DNA of 64,000 nucleotides from Rhineura floridana (lineage: Eukaryota; Chordata; Lepidosauria; Squamata; Rhineuridae), in contig NC_084497.1 of NCBI RefSeq assembly GCF_030035675.1, forward strand, positions 28,195,955 to 28,259,954, written 5' to 3'. Of this stretch, positions 55,728-64,000 are shown in pieces. Below the pieces are notes generated by a model that saw nothing but the letters and a program-made list of their open reading frames with translations, was not told where the DNA came from and made no database searches. A program made the translations under genes and the position numbers. Numbering within the stretch: the stretch's first letter is position 1; the number at the start of each line of letters is the position of its first letter.

Positions 55728-56475
55728 CTGTCAGAGGCAGTATGCTTGTATATACCAGTTGCTGGAAACTGCAGGAGGAGAGAGTTGCTCTTCTGCTTAG
55801 GCCCTGGTTGCGGGCTAGGTTGGCCACTGTGAGAACAGGATGCCGGACTATATGGGCTACCAGGAGTGTAGTCGCCCTGGGTCTCGGGGAATCTTAGACG
55901 CCTTACTTTTTTGGGAGCAGGGTCCCAGCAGAGTCCCTGGGTCTCCAGCATCCTATGAGACAAATGTGTAGACACTGGATTCAAGCAATAACTCTGACAG
56001 TGAGAAATGGCGACAGTGATAGAGAAGCAGTGTTCAAGCCTGGCCAGATTCTTCTATAATCTTAGAAGGTTGTATAATCTTTGGAGGGGGCGGGGCTGTG
56101 GCTATTATGAAGGCATCTTGCACTTCTGAATTTGCCACTATGGTACTGTGGGTTACCGCCTGATCCAGCTCACCTTAGGTCCCCTGTGTTATGGTTTGAA
56201 AGGTGTCACAGAACACCACATGGCCACCAACTTGGATGGCTTTAAAAGAAGATTAGACAAATTCATGGGAGGACAGGGCGATCAATGGCTCCGAGCCACG
56301 ATAGCTATGTTCTACCTCTAGTACTCCTCTGGATGCCAGTTGCTGGAAACCGCAAGAGGAGAGACTGCTGTTGTGCTCAGGTCCTGCTTTCGGGCTTCCC
56401 AGAAGAGGCATCTGGTTAGCCGCTGTGAGATGCAGGATTAGATGGGCCACTGGCCTGATCCAACTTTGGTCTCTT
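55728..56475 (+). repeat. CR1/L3-like LINE 3' ends, the first split by a MITE
   Basis: 55728-55860 continues at 56157; a second LINE end runs 56218-56475 (GGCCACCAACTTGGATGGC to TGGGCCACTGGCCTGATCC). Confidence 0.75.
55861..56148. mobile_element. hAT-like MITE (CAGGAGTGTAG...GGTACTG), copy 2
   Basis: 288 bp, flanked by TGGGCTAC and TGGGTTAC (7 of 8), inserted into a LINE end. Confidence 0.8.
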
Positions 56476-57020
56476 TGTGTCCCCAGTATTCTGATTTATA
56501 TCAACACATTTACTCCACAGATTTGTATCAACACATTTATGATCTCGGCCGGATGAAGTTCCATATTAGGCATCCCTTTCCGGCCCTTTCCTAACCATCC
56601 CTAAAATGGAATTTGCTTAGGAGATAGGCGGAGAGATTGACCATGCTCATGCCAGCCCACTCTTCTCTCTCCACCTTTAGCCAAAGATAGAGGGAAAGGA
56701 AGTTGATGGAACCCCAGAGGCATAAGTCATTCCCAGATTCTTTGCTTGGGCTCCTGAAATTCTTTCCATACAAGCCGTCCTATTGGCCTAAGACGGCTTT
56801 CTTCATCCCTCCCGGGGATAACAACACATTCTGTTTTGGCGTTGACGTGTGAGGGATAGTGCAAGCCTTATGACATCACCCCACCCCGTCCGAAATGGTT
56901 CGAGAGCCATCAGCATTCCTGAGTCATCCTGGGAGTGGTGCAGAATTTGGGCAACGACCCCAGTATGGCAACTCCCCTTGTTCCACCAGAAAGGATGCAA
57001 ATCTTGTCTTTTATGGATAA
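56476..57020. other. Non-repetitive island, no gene recognised
   Basis: Contains TTATGACATCACC (CRE-like, 56868) and CCTGAGTCATCC (AP-1-like, 56920). No protein family seen in any frame. Confidence 0.3.
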
Positions 57021-57164
57021 GGTTTCTTACCTGCCTTTCACCATAAGGTCCCAGGGCAGGTTACAACAAAATTAATAAGATGTTTAAAAAACAACGCCAC
57101 GCACAAGCAAAACAGTTATAAAAGAAAATATATGTGTAATCATGCAGTTAATGCATGTGTTGTT

Positions 57165-57815
57165 GCTGCTGTTATGTGCCTTCAAGTCTATTTCGACTTA
57201 TGGCGACCCTATGAATCAGCAACTTCCAATAGCATCTGTTAGAAACCACCCTGTTCAGATCTTGTAAGTTCAGGTCTGTGGCTTCCTGGATGGAATCAAT
57301 CCATCTCTTGTTTGGCCTTCCTCTTTTTCTACTCCCTGCTGTTTTTCCCAGCATTATTGTCTTTTCTAGTGAATCATGTCTTCTCATGATGTGTCCAAAG
57401 TATGATAACCTCAGTTTCATCATTTTAGCTTCTAGTAACAGTTCTGGTTTAATCTGGTTTAATTACACCCAATTATTTGTCTTTTTCGCAGTCCATGGTA
57501 TGCGCAAAGCTCTCCTCCAGCACCACATTTCAAATGAGTTGATTTTTCTCTTATCCGCCTTTTTCACTGCCCAACTTTCACATCCATACACAGAGATCGG
57601 GAATACCATGGTCTGAATGATCCTGACTTTGGTGTTCAGTGATACATCTTTGCATTTGAGGACCTTTTCTAGTTCTCTCACAGCTGCCCTACCCAGTTCT
57701 AGCCTTCTGATTTCTTGACTATTGTCTCCATTTTGGTTAATGACTGTGCCAAGGTATTGATAATCCTTGACAAGTTCAATGTCATTGTCAACTGTAAAGT
57801 TACATAAATCTTCTG
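57165..57815 (-). repeat. BovB (RTE) LINE 3' coding end
   Basis: Minus-strand frames at 57681-57463 and 57423-57172 read TMVFPISVYGCESWAVKKAD, WCWRRALRIPWTAKKTN, LSYFGHIMRRHDSLEKTIML and GSRKRGRPNKRW, the C-terminal end of BovB reverse transcriptase; the two are in different frames. The 3' end is TTCAAGTCTATTTCGACTTATGGCGACCC. Inactive 5'-truncated copy. Confidence 0.93.
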
Positions 57816-57824
57816 TATATGTGT

Positions 57825-57985
57825 ATATACCATGAATTTAAAGCAAATTTAAAGCACATTTTCCCCTCCCCAAAGAATCATGGGAATTATAGTTTGTTAA
57901 GGGTGCTGGGAATTGTAGATCTGTGAGGGGTAAACTACAGGTCCCAGGATTTATTGTGGGGAATGTGCTGTACACAGCCTAAAAT
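57825..57985. repeat. MITE (GGGAATTATAGTTTG family)
   Basis: AATCATGGGAATTATAGTTTG facing GGTAAACTACAGGTCCCAGG. Confidence 0.65.
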
Positions 57986-58079
57986 TTGCTAAAACTATTT
58001 CAACCAAAACAGAACAGCATGGCTTCAGCAAAAGAGGTAAGTCCCACAAAACAAGTCACATTAACGGCCAAAGGCCAAG

Positions 58080-58440
58080 GTAAAGAGGTGAGTCGTCGGC
58101 ATATGGCAAAAATGGTACAGTGAAGATGCTTAGATGCACCTCTGTGGGGAGGGCGCTCCACAATTTAGGGGCCGCCAGAGGGGAAGGTCCCCTGGGCCAC
58201 CCTTCCTTGCACTTCTGTGGGTGGCAGAAATACTAAAGAGAGTCTTCTCTGCAGATCTTAATCCCCAAGAAGGCCAATAGGGATGGAGATGGACTTTCAA
58301 ATATTTTGGAGGTCTAAGTCATTTAGGGCTTTAAGCCCAAGTTGAGCACCTTGAGTGGGCCTGGATACAAACCAGCAACCAGTTTGTAGCTTGAGAATGC
58401 TGTTAATGGAGTTCTGCTAACTGCAGAGGCTTTGCTGGGG
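58080..58440 (-). repeat. Probable inverted LINE coding fragment
   Basis: GGAGGGCGCTCCACAATTTAGG, AGTCATTTAGGGCTTTAAGC and CAAACCAGCAACCAGTTTG resemble the reverse of L2-like coding ends (compare 33950-34030). Family uncertain. Confidence 0.4.
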
Positions 58441-58524
58441 GGTGGGTCTTTTGTGGTGGGCCTCAGATCTCCTGCCTCTTCCCCCCCTTTTAAAAACTTA
58501 ATTTATTTTTAAAAGATTAAACCT

Positions 58525-58805
58525 GGAACCTTCTGCCTGCAACGCAGGTGCTCTACTATCGAGCAATGGTCAATCCTCTAAAAAAGAAAGCAAGCTTCAA
58601 TTTCCCATGAAGAGCAGAGATAAAACTGCTTTTTGCTGATTCGGAACAATTGGTCCATCTAGCGCAGTATTGTCTGCACTGACTGGCAGCGGCTGTCCCT
58701 GGTTTCAGGCAAGGGATGTTCCCAGCCCTACCTGGAGATGCTGTCGATTGAACCTGGGACCTTCTGCATGCAAAGCAGGTGCTGTACCAGTGAGCTACGG
58801 CCCGT
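58525..58805 (-). repeat. tRNA-Ala-derived SINE copies, inverted
   Basis: 58525-58570 scrap; 58650-58805 full: GTCTGCACTGACTGGCAGC, CAGCCCTACCTGGAGATG, TGCATGCAAAGCAGGTGC. Confidence 0.75.
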
Positions 58806-58989
58806 CCTTGCTTGCCAACAGCCCTAGCAGAAAGGCGTTCTTTACAATCTTGACAGTTCCCATTATCGAGCTGAACTAAGAGGTCGGTCTGTTGACATAC
58901 CGACCTCACACCCTGTGCCTCGCTCTGCAGCCTGCCGCTACACAGTAGTTTGACCAGCATCCAACCCTCCTGGCCATTGTTTCCCATAA

Positions 58990-59110
58990 TCCCCTCCTCC
59001 TCGAACAGCCCTTATTGGCGAGCCAGGATTATGACATCACCGGCCTTGGCCATATAAGCTTTTCCCATGACACATTCCCAACTGAAGGGTCTCTTTCCAA
59101 AACATCGGGG
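58990..59110 (+). promoter_or_regulatory. Promoter-like cluster of unknown target
   Basis: CCTTATTGGCG (CCAAT/CArG-like), TTATGACATCACC (CRE) and GGCCATATAAGC (TATA or CArG-like) lie within 50 bp. No gene is recognised downstream. Confidence 0.2.
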
Positions 59111-59489
59111 GGGGGCTGGTTTTTTTAAAATCACCATGGGAGTGTGCGCCTCTAATTTTAGCCTCCCCTCTGCAGAAAACAAGCCGACACCTTCCCAAAA
59201 TAGAGTGTGATCTGCACTCCTGATACAGGACCCAGAAATTTGCCCCTGGGCCGTGGAGAGCCAAGAGGGAGAAAAGACCCACCAAGGTGATGCCTTTGTG
59301 CATTGTCGATTTCTGGGTCCCATTGGTGGGAGCGCCACAGTGTGTGTCATCAGTGGGGCAGGTTGCCTTCTGCTTTGAGACGGTGTTGGCTTTTTTCCCC
59401 ACGCTGCCTCTCCTCCAAGGTGTTCCATCTAGATGGTCCTCCTTCCTCATTTGCACTATACATTTAATTCTTTATTATACTACTTTGTA

Positions 59490-60225
59490 AGCAGTCATGG
59501 CTTCCCCCAAAGAATCCAGGGGACTATAGGGCCCTGTGCGGTGTTGGGAGATCCCTCTTCCCCTCACCGAGATACAGTTCCCAGAGTTCCCTGGGAAGAG
59601 CGAAGGATTCTTAAGCCACTCTCGAGGACCGCCACTCTGTGAGTGGAGCAATGACTGTAAAATTGACCTTGGGCGAGTTTCTGCACACGCTCACACGGCC
59701 CCCTCATTCTTCCACCCAGGCAAAGAAGAGGTAGTGACAGCCACTAACTTGGAGGGCTTTCAATCAGGATGAGACAAATTCTCTCTGGGATAAGGCTATC
59801 GATGGCTACTAGCCAAAACAGCTATGCTCTCCCTCCACAGTTGGAGGCAGTCAATGCTTCTGAAATTATACCCAGCTGCTGGAAAGCACAAGAGGAGAGA
59901 GCACTCTTGCACTTGGGTCCTGCTTGTGGGCTTCCCTGTGGGGCGTCCGGTTGGCCCACTCAGAACAAACTGCTGGACTAGGGTAGGTCCCCTTGGCCTG
60001 ATCCAACAAGGCTCTGGCGTGCCCATGTGCAAAGGGTCATTGTGTCAGAGTTCAAGGACACATTTCAGCCAAGCAAAAACACTCTGAGAGGGTCTGGCTG
60101 GGGAGGGCCGCATTTGCACGCTCCCCGGGTCTGAAGTTCCCCACCTGGGTCCTTGACCATCGGCCATGCTGGCTGGGGCTGGTGGCAGTTGAAGTCCAAC
60201 AGCATCAGGAGAGGCATCACCCATC
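59490..60225. repeat. MITE (59490-59640), CR1/L3-like LINE end (59735-60022, +), MITE (60130-60225)
   Basis: MITE ends AAGAATCCAGGGGACTATAG and TACAGTTCCCAGAGTTCCC. LINE: GGAGGCAGTCAATGCTTCTG, CTTGGCCTGATCCAACAAGG. The last MITE has CGGCCATGCTGGCTGGGGC. Confidence 0.6.
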
Positions 60226-60740
60226 CCTCCTTGTACAAGCTGGGAAAAGATCACACTGCAGGTGGGTGACATGGAGCTTTCCAAGACTAGACTTGAGGAC
60301 TCCTAGTTCAAATGAGTGCACCCCTTCCTTCCTTCCTTCCTTCCTTCCACTCCATGTCCTCCGGCAGCTCTCAAGAGGTGGCTTTAATTAGCCAACATTT
60401 GTGGGAGCTCAGTTTTGAAAAGAGTTCCCCCCTTCGTTTCCCTAATCTCATTAAAATGAGACACAAAGAGACTCTTTTCAGGGCAGTGTTGGCCAGAGGC
60501 CCTGTTGATCCATACAGCGTCACAAATGCACCCCGCCCATGCTTTCCCCCTATACTGGAGTAATTAGCCAAGCTCTTGACTTCTGCAGCTTGGCTTGATC
60601 GGCTAATGGGCCACCTGGAGCTCAGAGCGCAGATAGCAGCCCGCAAACAGGACCTCCGAGGACCAGCTGGGCCACGGACGTCAACTGCTGTCTGAGGGGT
60701 CTTTGTCCCTCCTGCTGCAAACACGTGTTTAGTGATATCT
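60226..60740. other. CCTT microsatellite and non-repetitive island
   Basis: CTTCCTTCC run at 60325-60349. From 60400 to 60740 no repeat is recognised; a minus frame of 117 codons at 60371-60724 has no family resemblance. Possible conserved non-coding DNA. Confidence 0.3.
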
Positions 60741-60744
60741 GTAG

Positions 60745-61385
60745 AACAGGGTTAACCTACCTGGTGCCGTCCAGATGCTGTTGAACCTCCATTGGTTCCA
60801 GCCATCATGGCCGTTGGTCAGGGATAATGGGAGGTGTAGTCCAGCAGCATCCAGAGGGACGCAGGTTTCTCATCCTGCCATTGAAAGGAGGCATCGGAGT
60901 TAATGACAGAGGTAGCTGGGGCAATAAAGGCAAGTGATGGTCTAGATGAAGGAAGGGGGAACCTCTGGTCCTCCAGATGCTGCTGGACTCATTTTAAGGT
61001 TACTAGCCACGATGTTGGAGGCAGTATGCTTCTGAGTACCAGTTGCTGGGAATCACATGATGGAAGATAGCTAGGGGGTGGGCAATAAAGGCAAATGATG
61101 GTCTAGATTAAGGAAGGGGGAACCTCTGGCCTTCCAGATGCTGTTGGACTCTATTGAAGGGTACTGGCCATGATGGCTATGTTCTGCCTCCGCTGTTGGA
61201 GGTAGTAAGCCTCTGAATATCAGTTGCTGGGAATCCCAAGTAGGGTGGGCACTCTTGCGCTCAAGTCCTGCTTTTGGGCTTCTCTTAGGAGCATCTGGTT
61301 GGCTACTGTGAGGACCGGAGGCTGGACTAGAGGGGCCCCCGTTGGCCTGATCCATCAGCCGGGCTCTTCTTATGTTCTCAGTTAG
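60745..61385 (+). repeat. MITE and CR1/L3-like LINE 3' end
   Basis: 60745-60885 MITE (CCGTCCAGATGCTGTTGAAC / CAGCAGCATCCAGAGGG). 61000-61380 LINE pieces, with a duplicated segment (TGATGGTCTAGAT.AAGGAAGG at 60937 and 61097). Confidence 0.6.
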
Positions 61386-62095
61386 GATGCCTGCCATGGG
61401 TCGGCACATTCCGTTCCTCAGCTGCTTCTTCCCTTTCGAGGGAGCGTCTCCCTTCCCTCTTTTGGGGATGCAGAAGGCGGACGTGCTCCAGCCCACATGG
61501 ACGCTGGGTGACCGGGAGTGTGAGTCCAGCCACGTCGGAGGCCTTCTCGTCGTGGCAGGCCCTCTCCCGGCATCAGGCAACATGGAGAAGTGGTGACACA
61601 TTCCCCGATCCCTCATCCCCACCTCGGTGCCTTTGCTCACTTCAGCCCTTTACTGGGCCTGATAACAGGAGGTGTTTGTGGGAAAAGGAGCCCAGGATGC
61701 CTGGGCATTTAGCTAATGAAAAGCGCAAAGACGGGACCATGGACCAGACTCTCCCTACTTGTAGCCAAGGTAAAACAAACACGGTAATAAAATCTGGTGT
61801 CTGTGCAGAAACTCGCCACGTTGGCTTCAAATTTGAGGGTGCAAATAACATTCCACTTCACCGCATGTGCAGCAGCAGCAGCAACAACAACAATGATGAT
61901 GATGATAATGATAATAGTAACAATAAAGTCATCTGGCCAGCATACATTCAGATGGTCAAAACGATAGAAATTATTTTTAAAATTCAATTGCAATTTATAT
62001 TGCATTATGAATTCAATTGCAATAAAATCCAGTTTCAATAGAGATGATACAATCAAGCAGAGGCTTTTTTTAAAAAGTGTTTAGATAGCAGAATA
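61386..62095. other. No gene recognised; short trinucleotide repeats
   Basis: AGC/AAC/ATG trinucleotide runs at about 61870-61912 and AT-rich DNA to 62060. A + frame of 177 codons at 61508-62041 includes this repeat and has no family resemblance. Confidence 0.4.
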
Positions 62096-62097
62096 AA

Positions 62098-62765
62098 CTC
62101 AGGCATCTGTGGTACACCTGCACTTGGAATACTGTGCACGGTTCTGGTCGCCTCACCTCGAAAAGGATATTGTAGAGCTGGGAAAGGGTTAGGGCAACCA
62201 GAATGATCAAGGCGATGGAGGAAAGGTTGCAGCTTTGGTGGCTTTTTAGTTTAGAGAACAGGTGAGTAAGAGGAGATACAAGTATATAAAATTATGCACG
62301 GGGTGAAGAAATTGGATGGCTTTAGACAGAAAGCTCATCTGAGACCAGGCCAGGTTCAAGGTTCTTGTGTTAATTTACAAAGCCCTGAACAACTTGTGTC
62401 CCTGGCATCTTAAAAATTGCCTGAGCCCTTATGTATCCCAGCTCGATTGCTGAGGTCATCCAGAGGAGTGCTGTTACTTTCCCCTCGTGTTACAGAGGCC
62501 CAACTGGCCCGAACCAGAAACTGGGCATTTAGCGTTGCCAGAACCGTACAATGGAACACTTTTCCAACAGAGATTCAGCAGGCATCCTCGCTTTGGACTT
62601 TCAGGTATCACTTCAAGACTTTTTGACTGCCTTTGCGATTGCTTAAACTTTTTCCAAATGAGCCAGGCAGGTTTCTGATTCTTCCGTATTGTTTTTAAGT
62701 TATATTGTGTTTCATTGATCTTACGTATTTTGTTGTGTAAACCTTGTTATAGATAAATAAATAGC
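62098..62765 (+). repeat. CR1-like LINE piece (62098-62325) joined to L2-clade LINE 3' end (62330-62765)
   Basis: The first part has ACTGTGCACGGTTCTGGTCG and GGCAACCAGAATGATCAAGG. The L2 part reads FKVLVLIYKALNNL and WNTFPTEIQQASSLWTFRY, and ends ATAGATAAATAAAT. Confidence 0.7.
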
Positions 62766-62769
62766 ACAG

Positions 62770-63820
62770 CCAGAGGGCCGAGTGTTCTGGATTAGCTAAT
62801 CTGGAACAAAGAACGGCTTCAATTACCATCATGGGCTACCTCAAATTAGGGGTAGTGTTCTGCTCGTTCCAGTCCATCTGCACCTCTGTTTTGAAAACAG
62901 GGGCACACGACCCTAGTCAAACCCTGCCTCTTTTTACTGTAAAACCTGGTGGGATCAGCTCGAGGGCTTTTTTAAAAAAATAATCAGCTTCACAAAGATT
63001 TTGCAAATGATCGGCAGATCAGCTCCATGCCCCTCTGGGTGTGGCTAATGCAAATACTTTGCTGTAGGCAACTAGCATGCTCATAGCCTTAGTATTCCCA
63101 CTCCTGTGCAGGTCTGTTCAGAAATAAGCCCCACTGGGTTACTCCCAAATAAGTATACAGTAGATTTAAAAAAAAAATAGTACAGCAAAGCAATATTTCT
63201 CTCTGCCTTCGCAAGCCATGTAACCAGGAAAAAAAGTTTTAAGATCAATGGATTTTTATCAAATCATGAACTGTCCCTTCCTTCTAATTGTTCTGAAAGT
63301 ACACAGAAATTGGGAGGGGGATAATTAAAAATCTGGGAAACAATTAAGAAGAAACAAACAGGAGGAAAGGGCACTTTGATGGGAGGGAAGTCTGGAGCAA
63401 CTTCGGGAGGCATCGAGGGCCGCACTAAACGAGGCCAAGGGCCACATGTGTGTTAGGAGGTGAAGACAGACTGCAACATTTTGTTGCAGATCCCATTTGT
63501 AATGATTTGCAGAACGTGGGGGAGCCCTGCACCAGTGATCCTTCGCATGACAACAGGTATATCGCTATCGTGCAACAATTTTCACCCTTTTAATGCTGGA
63601 AAATATGTCCTGTTCAAACTACCATCCTCTCCTGTTTCCTAATGCATGAAAAGGAGCAGGCCCTGTTGCATAGACCGGCAAAAGGGACCTTTGCTGCAAA
63701 GCTGCCTGTAAGCATATCAGTCATTAGCAGCTACCAGAGCCTTCCATGGTTTTAAAAAATAAAATCTACCCACTGTGGGGCAGGCCCTTGTTGACACCTA
63801 GTGCCCACTGTATGTAAGTG
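62770..63820. other. No gene recognised
   Basis: AT-rich unique DNA with a small ACTGGGTTACTCCCAAATAAG MITE piece near 63130. Nothing further supported. Confidence 0.4.
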
Positions 63821-63824
63821 CAGC

Positions 63825-64000
63825 CTACTCACAGGTGCACAGCATACATTTAAAACACATTCCCTCCCCCTCCCCAAGAATTCTGGGAACTCTAGTTTAC
63901 TCCTCAGAGAGCTACAATTCCCAGCCCCTTAACAAATGACAGTTCCCAGGATTCTTTGGAGGAAGTCTTGTGCTTCAAGTGTGCTTTAAATGCATGGTAT
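63825..64000. repeat. MITE (GGGAACTCTAGTTTAC family), cut by window end
   Basis: CAAGAATTCTGGGAACTCTAG and AGTTCCCAGGATTCTTTGG form the inverted arms; outer ends ACATTTAAAACACATT and GTGCTTTAAATGCATGGT. Confidence 0.65.

Noticed and set aside
57172-57681. Minus-strand frames as host genes
   Set aside because: They match the BovB reverse transcriptase C-terminus in two different frames.
59012-59456. Two overlapping minus-strand frames of ~138 codons
   Set aside because: No family resemblance, no splice or promoter support on that strand, and two frames open at once suggests base composition.
61508-62041. 177-codon plus frame with Ser/Asn/Asp runs
   Set aside because: The runs come from trinucleotide repeats; no domain is recognised.

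Overview
This is vertebrate nuclear DNA, most likely from a squamate reptile. All genes have GT-AG introns. The repeat set is squamate-like: a BovB (RTE) LINE, tRNA-derived SINEs of Sauria/MIR type (one still carrying a BovB-like tail), CR1 and L2 LINEs, tRNA-Ala-derived SINEs and several hAT-like MITE families. The species cannot be named from the sequence.

Layout. Positions 1-10466 (+) hold the last 12 exons of CLCN6, a late-endosomal chloride/proton exchanger, followed by a 3' UTR that probably runs to about 15060. Beyond it, all on the minus strand, lie four natriuretic-peptide genes in tandem: an ANP-type gene (NPPA; 18719-21365), BNP (NPPB; 26792-32002), a VNP-type gene (36497-39543) and CNP3 (44918-47563). 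Each has a signal-peptide exon, a main exon carrying a 17-residue Cys-Cys ring and, except in CNP3, a tiny third exon encoding only the C-terminal tail. CLCN6 next to NPPA and NPPB in opposite orientation is the arrangement known in mammals; here the cluster also keeps VNP and CNP3.

How the genes relate. Each hormone gene has a TATA box about 70-125 bp upstream of its ATG. The ANP, BNP and VNP promoters also carry GATA sites near the TATA box, with M-CAT-like motifs (ANP, BNP) or an NKX2-5-type site (VNP). This fits shared heart expression. The products should be secreted ligands of guanylyl-cyclase natriuretic receptors.

From 48 to 64 kb I see no protein-coding gene. The region is repeats plus several non-repetitive islands. 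One at about 55.2-55.45 kb has GATA, T-box and NK-like motifs and is a candidate cardiac enhancer. Repeats are often nested and several keep 8-bp target-site duplications. One unclassified hAT-like MITE family occurs six times, always in the same orientation, only within the BNP-VNP-CNP3 part of the cluster. A partial LTR retroelement lies in BNP intron 2.
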